From Wyeomyia smithii (taxonomy: Eukaryota > Arthropoda > Insecta > Diptera > Culicidae): a DNA stretch of 64,000 bases. The position numbers and the translations under genes were made by a program. The notes below the pieces were generated by a model. It had not been told where the DNA came from and did no database searches. It saw only the letters and a program-made list of their open reading frames with translations. The stretch spans positions 92,883,902 through 92,947,901 of the forward strand of contig NC_073695.1 in NCBI RefSeq assembly GCF_029784165.1. Direction: 5' to 3'. This document shows, piece after piece, positions 33,930 through 46,179 of this stretch; positions within the stretch are counted from its first letter, which is position 1, and each line of letters opens with the position of its first letter.

Positions 33930-34985
33930 TTATTCATAAGTTACCAACTTAACATGTTACCAAGGACTTTAGAGTAAAGCCAGTGTAGAATGCTATACTT
34001 ATGATAGATCGATCAACGAAAAAAAGAATAAAGAATGAGATTTTTTTGTATCTGAAAATAAAATCGCGGGTCTGCTGTATATATGAACAGGTCGTTCTAC
34101 AATAAAATGAAATTTTCTGTACTACTACTTTTTTATTGATCTCCTAAATAATGAATTTTTGATGTTTCCAATCATCACAAATTTTACAGTATACGTGGCT
34201 GTCTAGAAACTTTAAATGAAGATGTATGGAGTATACTTTCTCGGACATAGCTGGGACAACGTTATTTCAGGAATTATTGCAAAGATGTCGTGCGTTAAAT
34301 ACGATGGGAACTCAACTACTGGAGAACCACAAACCTATTTCAGGGATTTTCGCAAAATATTGTACATGTATTCAATCCTATAAATAAAATCTGCAGTTAT
34401 TCTTTTTCCATTGAAAAAAAATCTACTGTGATTCACATGTGCAGAAATATGTTCGAAAGGTGGAATCAGTACAGAGGTAATATATAAAAGTTGCAAAAGT
34501 AAATTGAATTGTAAAACCTAAATGATTGATGATGCGTCTGATCAATCAAATCAAAATATGAATTAAACAAGTGCATAGTAGTAACTATCGGCATAAATCA
34601 TTTCGAATCACTCAGCAGACATTTAGTTCTAAAAAAGTCGTAATACCTGTTATAATATGTTCTCTATTGAAAAGCTATCGAAAAATGCGTGTTATACTAA
34701 AATAAACGTTATAAAATCGGTCGTACAACGCGAAATGCATTTGAGATCGACTATGTTCGACGGATTGAGCAATGTATGTGTTTGTATGTTTGTTGTCATG
34801 TTACGCTACATTCTGACACAGCTTTCAAAACGTATTGTCTGATTTTGATATTCTTAGACGCAAATGAAAGCTGCTGTTCTTCCACAGATTCCTATCGAAC
34901 GGATTTTTGATTGGTGGTTTAGGTCTTAGGAAACCTATTGATTAAAGAATATTTTTCATAAGGGACACTCAATGTTTTAAGTTCC
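33930..34985. other. Intergenic, nothing recognised
   Basis: AT-rich DNA after the gene with no gene or repeat end recognised. Confidence 0.5.
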
Positions 34986-34989
34986 ATTG

Positions 34990-35180
34990 GAGCCTTCCAA
35001 TCATAACGCAATTCTCTCTCTCACACACATTTCTTTTTCTCTTTTCTTTTTTCTCTGTCCCTCTCTTTCTTTCTTCCTTTTTTGTATTCTTCTCTTTCTT
35101 TTTTTCTTCTATTATTTTATTTTTCGTTCTATCCCTTCCTATCTCTCTATTCCCTTCTCTTTCTTTCTTCTCTTTTAATT
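34990..35180. repeat. Pyrimidine tract (CT-rich low complexity)
   Basis: About 190 bp with almost only C and T on the + strand (TCTTTTTCTCTTTTCTTTTT-type sequence). The overlapping Phe/Leu/Ser-rich frames are artefacts of this composition. Confidence 0.85.
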
Positions 35181-35929
35181 AATAATGCGTTGTTTCTTTC
35201 TTTGTTTCTCCCTCTATGTGCGTGTCTTACAAATAAAAGTTATTTTGATTTGCATACTCTAATGTGAGCGGTATTTGTTTCATTTGATATGATCGCAAGT
35301 TTCCTCTAAAATTGATGAATGAATTGTAAAACTATAAAAACTCATTTTTAAATTTTGAAGCGTGATTTTACTACACGTAAGCTGGGAATTCCTAAAACGA
35401 TACAAAATACACGATATTTTAAAGCGTTTCGACGATTTCAACGAGCTCAAAAGTAAATATAAATCCGTGTCTATTCCAAGTTTTTGCAATTTTCTTGAAT
35501 ATTGAACGCTTTTCAACAGCTCATTCCGACAGCACATTGTACAGTTTCAGCTGAGCTGCACAAAAATTTTAGCTTAAAGTTCACGGTAAACCATTTTTAA
35601 ATCGAAAATTTTCCGGTTTCGACTATGTATAATTTCCTGCAATCCTTAACAACAATTCGCCAGAGAGATAGAAGAAAATCGGCCAAAGTGATGGACAAAA
35701 TAGGACTTTGTTGTTTGAAGAAAATTCAGATTTTCAAAAACACCATGCCGATAAATGGTATGTGTTTTGGCCAGATAAAGCATCATCACATTACGGTAGA
35801 AAACACAAACGTTTCAACAATCATCCGTCCCCATTTGTACCCAATATATACATATACAACCAAACTAATCTGCCTTAGTATCGTCAAATCGAAGATTTCT
35901 TTGAGATTTAAAGTTTTTGCCTTTCCCCT

Positions 35930-36830
35930 AGAAAGGTATAGCAATCACTGGAAAAACCGAAAGTATAAAAGTGCTCCAAAGGGCCGAATGGCATATACCA
36001 CTCGACTCGAGTTCAACGAACCGAGCATTTCCTCTGTGTGTGTGTGCGTGTGTGTCTGCGTGTGTGTCTGCGCGTGTGTGTGTGTGTTTGTGTGTGTATG
36101 TGTGTGTGAGTGCAGCTTTTCAATCTCACTCGATTTTCTCAGAAATGGCTGGACCGATTTTCATAAAATTATTTTCAAATGAAAGGTCGTCTGAACTCAA
36201 TAAATTTTATTGTAATCGGATTTTTAGTTTGTATGATATTTATCAAAATGTGAAAATCACGAAAGTTCATTATCTCAGAAACTACACAACCGATTTTAAC
36301 AAAATCGATTTTTAATGAACGGGCTACCTAAAAAACCCTTAATTTCTGAATTTTATAAAGATTCGACATGTGGTTTAAAAGTTATGGAAAGAAACGTGCT
36401 TTGGAGACTATTCAATCTCACTCATGTTTCTCAGTGATGGCTGGACCGATTTTCATAAAATCAGTGTCATATGGAAGGTCTAGGTGCCCTATAAGGCCCT
36501 ATTGATTTTCTTTTGCGATTGAATTATTACTTTACCTGTTATGTTTAAACATGTAAAATCCGGCTATGAAAAGCAACATATTCCGAAGACTACTCAAGCT
36601 CACTCACTTTTCTCAGAGATAGCTGAACCGATTTTAACAAAATTAGTGTCAAATGAAAGGTCTAGTTGCCTCATAACATCCTATTGAATTTTACTCTTAC
36701 CGGACTGTAACTTCGTCTGTAATGTATCAAAATGTGAAAATCACGAAACTTCATTATCTCAGAAACTACACCACCGATTCGAACAATGATGATAAATGAA
36801 TAATCTTTAACATGTGGTTCAAAAGTTGTG
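35930..36830 (+). repeat. Dispersed repeat with GT microsatellite and tandem units
   Basis: Contains CATATACCACTCGACTCGAG and CGAACCGAGCA, then a GT-rich microsatellite (about 36034-36112), then at least three imperfect copies of a unit built on CTCACT..TTTCTCAG..ATGGCTGGACCGATTTT followed by TCAAATGAAAGGTC (at about 36125, 36417 and 36599), with related half-units (ATTATCTCAGAAACTACAC) at about 36270 and 36752. Frames through the microsatellite are not genes. Confidence 0.7.
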
Positions 36831-37329
36831 AAAAAAATCATATTTGAATAGAAAAAAAAACCTTCTATAAACAATCGAATCCAAAATGATATTTTATCGA
36901 GTGATATATAATCGAGTCCAACCTAAATATGAGTACAGTGACGTTTCGATTATACTACGATCAGAAAAAAAATTCGCGTCATATATATTTGAAACATATT
37001 TATTTCAGGTTATTTGCATGTGTTAATGTATGTTCATATTTGTTTGAATGTTTTATTTAAAATGTTCGGTATAGTTTTACTGTTGGTCACCAAAAATTTG
37101 TTATTTAGAGTGATAAATAAATCCAGCAAACATTATCAAAGTGTATTTTTTTCTGAAAATTGAAGTGTTCGTGTAAATCTATTCAAACAAATAATAAGTT
37201 TGAATGAGAAAGGCTGGGTCTCACCGCTAGGTGGATTAATTTGGGTTTTGGTGGACAGTCGCTGCGATCATCCGCTGCATCAGCATAAAAGGTAAATAAA
37301 TGAATTTACTTATACAAATAAACATATTT
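36831..37329. other. Intergenic, probable repeat remnant
   Basis: A TACAGTGACGTTTCGATTAT string near 36933 looks like a pogo/Tigger-type terminus, but no partner end was located. Nothing is encoded. Confidence 0.35.
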
Positions 37330-39365
37330 TTATGCAAATTTATAATAAAAGTGTATTAGAGGATAAAATACTGACTTTGATACGGCCGCATAGGATCACT
37401 GATGCCTATATTGCCTGCTGTCCTTTAAAGGAAAGGTTTGTGTGTCGTAACGTGCCTTGGTGGAATGAAACACTCAAAAACCTCAGCCGTGAAGCCAGGC
37501 GTTTGTTCAACAGGGTAAAAAGCGCATCCAATTGGGATGAGTACAGAGCGTCGCTCACTAAGTACAATGCTGAGTTACGCAAGGCAAAAATAATTTGTAG
37601 GATCAAGTTCTGCGAGGGCACTCAAACGTTATCCAAAGCCTCACGACTCCAAAACGCGATGTCAGTAGACCACGCCAATGGTCTAGGCAGGCTTGTAAAC
37701 GGTCACCATTTTCATTTGATCTCGCTTCCTAAGCGTGCGTCACAGTCGGCTTTCTTTCGTAAATGTAAAACAACCAAACTATCACCGCTCAGTTCACAGA
37801 AAGAAAAGGATAGTCAAACGACACTCGCGTATCAAAGAGATGCACACTGTCAATCGTTTAGCGATGTTATTTCGGCCTATTTCTATCTTCTTCGTCCATT
37901 TATGTTGAGAAATATTATTACAAGATCAATGATGTAAATAATTTCCAGAATACACGAACTCAACGTGCGAAATTCTCATTTCTAGAAAAAATGTCAAAAA
38001 ACGTTCGAGAAAAATAACGTCGTGATGGCGATACTCATTTGACATTTTTGTTTAAGAATGTATTCAGACAGCGAGCCTTGGTAGCGTCAGAGGAAGAAGA
38101 AGACGATTATCGCAGTTAAAAGTGGTTCTACCGTGACCATTTCGAAGCCTGGTCTGGGGCAGTTGAAAAGAGAGGACGGCAGTCTTACCGTTACACCTAG
38201 GGAACCACTGCAGGTTCTAATGAACACGCACTTTCCTGGGTCTGCTTGCATAAACGAATAGCAGACACCGGAGCAGCAGCGTCCGAGGAGAAGGCGTACA
38301 GCACCCAACGACTCGATTCTGCTCTCTCGAAGGCTGTACACGGAGGCTTCAATCAATTGGATATTAAGCTCCTTTGAACCAATGAAGTCTCGTGGACCAG
38401 ATGGCATTCTACCCATCTTTTTACAAGAATCAGATGTTGTGATAATGCCCGGACTGATACATCTGTTCCGTGCAAGCTTCATTCTGGGTTATAGCCCTGA
38501 TAGCTGGTGCAAAGTCAAGGTGATCTTCATACCGAAGGTGGGGAAAAATACAAAACATTACCTAAAACCTTCAGGTCTATAAACCTCACATCTACACTCC
38601 TGAGGTTGAAGGCGCTGAAGTATCAAGAGACGGCGCTATGCGAATTTCTTGATACTGAATTGCGCTTTCGACAATTCATCCTATGCTTCAATCAATACAG
38701 CTCTTCTGAATAGAAGAGTTGATAATGCTACAATGAGCTGGATTCAGAATATGCTCTCGTGCAGAGATACATTGGAAGATGCTTCGATCACGATCACAGT
38801 GACGAAAGGCTGCCCACAATGGAGAGTCCTTCCCCTTGCTTTGGTCCCTGGTAGTCAATACGTTATTAAACAAGCTAACCCAGCTTGGCTGTGAGATCGT
38901 TTGTTATGCCAATGATATTGTCCTCATAATTCGCGGAAAATGTGACGCAACAATGTCGAGTGCCTTCAGCACTAGACACTACACTGAGTTGGTGAACTCA
39001 TGAGGGGCTGAACATAAATCCCGCTAAAACAGTTATTGTCCTCTTCACCAAACGGAGGAAACACGCCCTGTGTCCTCATTTGCTGAATGAGTTCTTACTG
39101 AACTTCTGTAAAGAAATGAAATACCTGCAGATTATTCTGGATAGTAGGCTGAGCCTTTTCTGAGCACCTCCCAATCTGCCGTCAAGCGTGAACTTAAACC
39201 ATGGGAAACACTAGAAATAGCTAACCGATGGAACAATACACTGCTACCCTGACAAGCTAAACAGTTTATCTCTCCAAACCCTGCTATAACCAAGAGGCTT
39301 CTCGGTCAAGCGTGGCTACGTCTCTACACTGGAGTTATAACCGGACAATGTCCTGCGCTTTACCA
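37330..39365 (+). pseudogene. Broken LOA-like LINE reverse transcriptase
   Basis: The fragment starts at the region before the RT domain (VPWWNETLKNLSREARRLF, RKAKIICRIKFCEGTQ). About 430 bp of unrelated sequence (about 37700-38130) interrupts it. It resumes at LKREDGSLTVTPREPLQVLM and THFPGS, then RT motifs SRGPDGILPIFLQ, IHLFRASFILGY and VKVIFIPKVGK. The catalytic box reads CYANDIVLII, with N in place of the first catalytic D. The tail shows TGQCPALYH, a C-terminal motif of LINEs with an RNase H region. At least six frame changes or stops make it non-functional. The FRASF-LGY...FIPK-G arrangement resembles the LOA group (for example Lian in Aedes); the clade is inferred by motif only. Confidence 0.8.
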
Positions 39366-39369
39366 CCAT

Positions 39370-39690
39370 GAAGACATCATGATTTCACTTACCCTCTTTT
39401 AACCTATTACGTTCTTGAAGTTATCGAAAAAATAGGCTAAAATATGATATGAATTTGTAAGAAAAAGGCCTGGAAATATATGGTTTTTGGCAAAAAAATG
39501 TGTGGTTTGAGTGCCCCAACAATTCGTCGGAACAACACTCTCGTGTAAAATGCAACTAACTTCACAATATGCGATTATGCGGGTCATTCATACAAACAAT
39601 TGCTCCAAAGACACTATTACGCTAGAAAGAAGGTAAAAGGCGCTATAAAACTAAGTTCCACTTTTTGCCTTATTGGACCACTGTGCAATA
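39370..39690 (+). repeat. Dispersed repeat W, copy 2
   Basis: Same family as 26940-27480, lying immediately after the LINE remnant. The shared stretch runs from CATCATGATTTCACTTACCC to GCCTTATTGGACCACTGTGC. The W copy could be derived from the 3' part of a LINE, but the intronic copy has no LINE next to it. Confidence 0.65.
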
Positions 39691-39699
39691 AGTACAGGT

Positions 39700-42600
39700 A
39701 CCTCGTAATCTGTGTACAGCAATTAGGGTCTGCCACAAAAGATAATCAATATGGCTCTCTTAGTCTCAATGCCTTGAAGGCATTCGAAAAAAGAGGATAA
39801 AATAGTTATTGCAAATTTAACATTTATGTATCTTTACATATTTGTGGTAAAAGTTCAGAGTTGACTTTTCCTCAACTCTACACTAACTTCCGAAAAAGTA
39901 ACCAGAAATGGCACATTTATGTTCGGAAACAATGGAAATTGTAGTCTTTTGTTCGTTGTAGGTAAAAAAGATTAAGAAAAATGATTGTAAAATAGATAAA
40001 TGATTTTTTCGGTTTCGTAATTCAAAAAACTAATTATTGTAATTGGAAAAAGCATATAATGTATCTAGACTATAGGCAGCACTCGCCTGAAATGGGTTAT
40101 TGATGTGTTTGCCATTTTGACATTTTGTCCGAACAGTGTAAAATTGAGGTCCTAATAAAGTATTATAATCATTTCGCAAAAGCTTTCTCAATTTTAGTGT
40201 CCAACCATTGAACTGATTTTTTCAAGTCGTCTTGTCAGCGGTGTATCTGTATCTGTATGTATTGTAGGTATCTGTATTTGTGTATTGTATCAGCTATTGA
40301 GCAATGCGTACCTATATTCTCCTTGTTCTGGCATCAAATTATAATAATAGCCTTGGAACAGATAATTGTTGATGCTTAATGACAGTTTCCTTAGCAAAAA
40401 ATATTTTTCTTCTAATGTATTTATCGTGCATTGATAACTATGAATTTAAAGTTCAAAACGGTGTCAACTAAAATCAAACTGTTCGAACATTACACCAGTT
40501 TCCCTTTTACACATTATCATGGTCTTCTTATAAATCTTTGAATAGTTTTAAGACCAGATAAATTGTATGAAAAAGAATTAAAGGTTTAGGTATAGCAAAA
40601 GAGTTCACAAATTATTAGTTGATACGATACTAATTTTCGATGGTACCTTTTGCATAAACCTAGGATGAATATGTTACTCTGAAAGGTAACAAGCTTTCAG
40701 AGAAGCTTTCGGTTCAATTTAGCTAAACATGAACGCACGATTGACTGTCACTCGTTACTTTCAGCTTAGATGAAAAGAATTTATTGCACGCTCTTAGCGT
40801 CGTATTCTAAAGCTGATTCAGTTATGGATATTTCAAATAACCTTTAGTAATTCACTAAATGCAGCGAAATTGTTTTAACAAAAGCTCAAGCAGTTGGTAA
40901 CCAAAATCAGCACCTCGTTTTAATACGATAGTCTCCCGTAAAACTAGTCGTCGCATCACAACCACCATTAACATTATGTTTATCCAGTCACACAACTTTC
41001 TTGAGCATGTCGTGTTCATTATTATATACAAAGTTAAACTTTTAGCAGATTCTTTACTCGAAACTGATACAGAATTACGTAGTTTTGGATGACTGTGAGA
41101 TATTACTTATCTCAATTAGCTATCACAACCAAGTAAGTGCAATATTTTATTTTAGCTGTATAAGTTCATAACAGAATCTTCTGGATCAAAAGTTTTTCGA
41201 TCATACACTACACCAACACATCGCGAGCGGTTTTTGTTAATCGTTGTACGGAAAACACTACACTTGCTCGTTCGATGTATTGAAAAGTGTACACGAGAAA
41301 ATGTGTGACTTACGCCAGTAAATAAATGTGAACTACCAAACGTAGTCGACAGGAGAAGGGACCCGTCTATTTGGGAATGGGCCACGCATCACCTAATATT
41401 TTCAAGTAATTTTATACAGTGGCAAACGACAACAATTTTATTTCATATTCTCACGTTCCTACTGAATTGATTCAAATTTAATAGAGAATAGTTAGCATTA
41501 TAATAAACAGAAAATTTGATGATATTCATTGGTTCAAAATCAATCATTTGCAATAAATATACACACTTCTGTTAACTTATCCTATATACTTTTGTCATCC
41601 TACTACTCAATTATTAGAATTTTTCGCTATTCAATTTTCATTGTCATACTTTTGTGTCGAATGAATACTGAACCACAGCATTTTTGTAACATTTTTAGGA
41701 TAAAATAGATATATTTAAAACTGTATAATTTATTTAGTTCCTATCCACTGGAATTTCAGTTATTATAGATACTTTCAGGTGCGTTTGTTAAAAAAAATAA
41801 ATCCCTAAGAATGTCGTTTAATTGAAGGTACCGTTTTGAGTTATTTTTTGTTAGAACAAAAATTGAGTTATAATTTAAGCCGATTTAACATATCGTTGCA
41901 ATAACATTTAACTTCTATTTCTTTTATCCATTTACTGATGCGTTCCATCTTTCAATAACATTCATATAAATATAATAAAAAATATTAATAGAATCGTATT
42001 GAATTTGATTCGTCTAATGTATAGATTATTAATTCTACATGCAAGTTACAACCACTTCTAAAGCTCAGTTACAACCGGTCGCTCAGTTACTCGCAGTGTA
42101 AATTATTGATTGCAAAATATTACTATTTATCACATGGTCTCTGTGCCCCTGCCGATTGTCACTTAAATGTCAGCTGACAAACCAGAAATGGTAACCTTGT
42201 CACTATCTCAGATTACGAACAATCGCTCGCAGCCGTAAGCACCGCAGCAACGTTCAGTATCGCTGAACAAGCAGTGGACACGCGTTGCTCAACTGCACGC
42301 ATCTTCGGGTCCGAACTATGGTAGAAGAAAAGCTTCAATCCAAGCGTATTGATCGATTAGAAGAGTTGAAAGTATTAGCATACAAACAAATTTAGAAGAA
42401 AATCCATAAAGTAACTGATAATTGATTTTTGAATCTTGAATATTAATTTCTGCACAGCTTTTTAAATAAACTTGGCCAAAGCGCATTCCAAATATCATCA
42501 GAAGTTCAACAGAAGGTTCAACTGTTATTGAGAGAATCTGGAATCATACCAAAAGCTCCAGTTCAATTTCTAATGGAGATTATACCATGAAAATTACCTT

Positions 42601-42752
42601 CCCAATTGTGACATGTGGACGACTATCAGTAATTTGGCTGAATGTTTACAAAAAATATTCAAAATGAAAAGTCAAGAATTTTTACAATTGAAGGTAATTG
42701 ACATGACGATTTGCATGATTTGAAATTATCATGAATTTGGGTACTTGTTCAA
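39700..42752. other. Intergenic, apparently single-copy
   Basis: About 3 kb with no gene, repeat end or RNA recognised. A short TATCTGTATCTGTATGTATT microsatellite lies near 40243-40285. 42130-42310 is less AT-rich (CTCGCAGCCGTAAGCACCGC) but has no open frame or convincing promoter. Confidence 0.5.
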
Positions 42753-42755
42753 TTA

Positions 42756-43044
42756 CACTGGTCGATAAAAGCGAAAAAAGTTGCTCTAAAAAGATTATCT
42801 AAGGCTTTTTAACCTTTTCTGTGAATTTTGTTGCCCAATGTAAATGCAGAAGTGTGTTAAGAGGCCGCAGAATAATTGCACACCGGGCTCGTCGCTTTTA
42901 CGTTTGCTTACAGGAAAACTCATTTAAGTCTCTGAAAAATTTATCTTTTCAAGGGGCAACAAAATTCAGAGGAATGCTAAAAAAGCTATCGTCTTTAATT
43001 TTTCTATAGTTTCAGCCCTAGGGTAAAACTTGTGCTTAACAGTG
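42756..43044. mobile_element. MITE family V, copy 2
   Basis: Left end TTA|CACTGGTCGATAAAAGC, right end CAGTG near 43044 with CTA following (imperfect duplication). The arms pair through TCTGTGAATTTTGTTGCCC on the left and GGGGCAACAAAATTCAGAGG on the right. It is about 30 bp longer than the copies at 29983 and 45810, mainly in the loop. Confidence 0.6.
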
Positions 43045-43049
43045 CTATT

Positions 43050-43930
43050 TATCAAAATATGTATTAGTATTTGAAATCCATTAGATGAAACGTAACTTTT
43101 ATACTACTGAAAACGGAACTTTTTCGTTACACTTTTTCTAGTAGGGTAACGGCGGTATTTTGGCCCACCTGCATATTTTGGCCCAACCGTAAAAATTTTA
43201 CACATTTTATCTGATAAATTCAATGGATATTAGACTTTTGAAATAACATACCTGAGAATCTTACTACCTTATAGTTTTCGGCAAAATATACTCTAGATAG
43301 CATTATTTTGGAATTAGTTCATACATGTTCAAAGTCATACGTGAGTTAACCCAAAGTCAAGAAGAAGTGGTAGGGTAAGGAACGGCTTAAACAGTGGCGT
43401 CCATTTCAATCAGTCGAAATAAACGGGCCTCAATCTCCTGAATTTTGATCAATATCGACACTTTCAATAATGACAACGAAAACTCTGATTAAATAGCTGT
43501 CTTACGAATATATAAAATTCCGTTCAACACAGAAAAATTTTTGAAAAAACATCAAACGAAGAAAGTTGCAGCTTTTCAGGCGCTATTTGGGTGCTGAAGA
43601 AAATCCCCTGCAAAACAGATGCCAACTGCTTACAAGGTTCGGGGTGATTGGAATAGTGTCCCTCGATAAAGAACTCTAATTGGTTATTGTTAAAGTTTGC
43701 TGAATCGGTTTCAGAAGCTGCAAACAAGTGATGACAGCAAAGATAACTAGCACAAGACACCTCACTTCCATATTTTTTATACATTTTGAACACGACCGAT
43801 TTCCGACGGTTAGTGCTGCCATCTAATGACTTAAATTCTCATAAAATTATCACTATGAGCAAAACCGATTTATCGTGCTTAGTCCGTCATCGATCGTCGA
43901 GCTGTTCAAGCTTGTATATGAAAAAGGTGT
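43050..43930. other. Intergenic, nothing recognised
   Basis: Two GTAGGGTAA strings at about 43141 and 43369 are direct repeats about 230 bp apart, with ATTTTGGCCCA repeated near 43155 and 43175; they may bound a short repeat. No coding motif. Confidence 0.4.
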
Positions 43931-43951
43931 AGCAGTTTGTTCAGCTCAACA

Positions 43952-44558
43952 CTAGTGCCGCTCCAAGCTGTTGCGCGTAGACTTCGGAAGCTTGCGGGTT
44001 CCGTAGCTGCTTGATGTTGAGCCGCGAAGATCGGTTCTGTCGTGACTGACAGTCGACAGTTTTGAGCGCGTACTATTCGCTACTAAGTAGTGTTTATACA
44101 GGTCTTTCCTTCCGATTTGAACGTTGATATTCCCGATGACGATTTTGATGTCCCACTGCGAGTAGCTGTCGTGGACGTCCTCCAGCTGTGCGTAGAAGGA
44201 TTCCTTTTCAACATCGGGTCTTCCTCCTTGCGGGCAGTGCACTTTGATGATGGAGTAGTTGTAGAACCGGCTCTTAATTCCCAATGCACACATCTCGTCG
44301 CTGATCGCATGCCACTTGATTACACAACTTTGTATCCTGTTCAACACAATAAAGCCGGTACTCCGCTCATTTGTTGTGCCGCCGCTCTGGTAGGGATGGG
44401 CACTGCGGCCACATATCCTCCGTACATTTTCTCCTTTCCGGCAAAGTTCCTGCAGTGCTACGATGCCGAAGTGACGGGGTTCCAACTGATCCAGTAGGAT
44501 CCTGTAGCTACCCGGGATGTTCAGCGATGTTAAGTTCCATGTTCCAATTCTAACTTGT
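43952..44558 (-). pseudogene. RTE-like LINE endonuclease fragment
   Basis: Reading on the minus strand from about 44558, RIGTWNLTSLN opens an apurinic-type endonuclease domain. It continues IVALQELCRKGE, then MCALGIKSRFYNYSIIKVHC, ESFYAQLEDVHDS, and IKIVIGNINVQIG, where the usual GD-N-A is altered to GN-N-V. Only the N-terminal endonuclease part (about 200 residues) is present. After about residue 140 the alignment decays (DRTDLRGSTSSS). There is no reverse transcriptase nearby, so this is a truncated, dead fragment. VHCP-GRPD-EKE-FYAQLE is typical of RTE-clade elements. Confidence 0.82.
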
Positions 44559-44837
44559 TTAGATTAATTTTTAAGTTCAAACAAGCATCAAAGTTTAACT
44601 AACAATGTGTAGTTTTCGTAAAAAAAAATAGATATCAACAAGAAGACCTATTATATTTATAATAATTTTTTCAACTTTTCTTTTGGAGAGGTTTTTTTTT
44701 CATACAGCGTCGAATCAAATAGGTACTATCTAGGAATATAATTTTGCTAAAGACAATTCAGCAAACCATTTTCGTTTAGATAAAATAAAATATTTTTATG
44801 TTTTGAGAACTGTAACTTTTTTTTATTACACTACTCA

Positions 44838-45817
44838 ACACAGGTGCACTTCAAAAGATCAAAGTGAAAAAAAAAGAAAAATTACACAATGCCTCGGCTT
44901 CTATGTATAATTTTATGATGAAGTTTGATGCGAAAACAAATTTCTCCGAGTTTGAACATATTTCAACTTAAGGGGCAATAATGGCGCCATTTTGAATTTT
45001 CTAGAAATCGAAAATTTTTGATGTTTTTTCGACGCCATTTTGTTATAAGATCAAATATCAAAATTCCATGAGTTTGTCCACATATAAGCATCTTCTTACC
45101 CATCTTTTAAAAAAACAGATCTTAAATCGGACAAAAAATGAGCTCAAAACGGTGATTCTACGAAACCGGTTTTGGCATGGTTTTAGTATATTTCACAGAG
45201 CAAAATAATATCAAGTACGTATTTGCATTAATGGTAATGCGCTAATACCTAAAAAAGGTAGTCAAATTATATCTTATATTGTGTAAAAAAGCCTCAGAAA
45301 TCGATTGGCAGGTGTCTGATCTACGTGAAATGTCAGCAACATGTCGATTTTGCCCCAATTCCCCTACAATACTAAATTAGGTTCATCTCGACGTAACTTA
45401 TTTGAAATCTGTTTAATGTATCAAGAGTGTAAGCGATACTCAAAAATACAATAACAATTTGGCATAACATGATCCTCGCCTATTTGCGGGGAGGTAGTCG
45501 CATTTGACTTTGTCGAAGACGCGATGATTCCGTCTCATAGCTGAAGCGAGATATTTATGTTTTGACCGGTCCTGGCCAAAAATGCTAATATGTGGACAAA
45601 CTCATGGAATTTTGATATTTGGTCTTAAACAAATAAAGGGAGTCTAAAAAACCTCAAAAATTTTCGATTTTTCAAAAATTCAAAATGGCGCTGTTGTTGG
45701 CCCTTAAGTTGAAATATGTTCAAACTCGGGGATATTTGGTTTCGCATCAAAATACACCAAAAAAATTATATATAGAAACCAAGGCGGAAGAAAAAGTTAA
45801 TTTTTGTTGCACTGTGT
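44838..45817. mobile_element. 980 bp fold-back element
   Basis: Long inverted arms of about 230 bp. Left: CTCCGAGTTTGAACATATTTC, AACTTAAGGGGC, CAAATATCAAAATTCCATGA, GTTTGTCCACATA. The right arm is the reverse complement of the same strings in reverse order. Termini ACACAGGTGCAC and ACACAGTGCAAC. No coding frame. The right edge abuts the MITE at about 45818. Target duplication not resolved. Confidence 0.7.
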
Positions 45818-46064
45818 TATAACCCATTCCTGTGAGTTTTAGTGTCCCTAGCTATTACCGTTTTTTTTCAGAGACCCAAATGAGTTTCCTCGTAAACATA
45901 ACGTTAAAGCAACGAACCCGGCGAGCAATTTCTATACGACACTCTCACGTAAGTTGACGTATTTTGGCTAGGGGCACAAAAATTAATAGGAATGGTTGAA
46001 TAGCTATAAACTTTTTCCGGTTTGAGCATTTGGAATGATTTTTTTTCCATTTTGTCGACCAGTG
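45810..46064. mobile_element. MITE family V, copy 3
   Basis: Ends at CCAGTG|TAA (46064). The arms carry CTGTGAGTTTTAGTGTCCC and GGGGCACAAAAATTAATAGG, plus the shared middle AACGAACCCGGCGAGCA that matches copy 1 (AATGAACCCGGAGAGCA). The left border overlaps the edge of the fold-back element, so its exact start is uncertain by about 10 bp. Confidence 0.6.
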
Positions 46065-46179
46065 TAATCATCAATGCTTAGCCAAAATTTTGCAGTTTTC
46101 GTGAAAACAATGGATTTTTAAAAAACAAGCTTTTTTAAATAATTATTTTGATTTAAAAAAAATTCATGAAAAAACAATT

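Noticed and set aside
35625..36182. 185-codon plus frame with VCVCVCVC tract
   Set aside because: Runs through a GT microsatellite and dispersed repeat; no recognisable domain.
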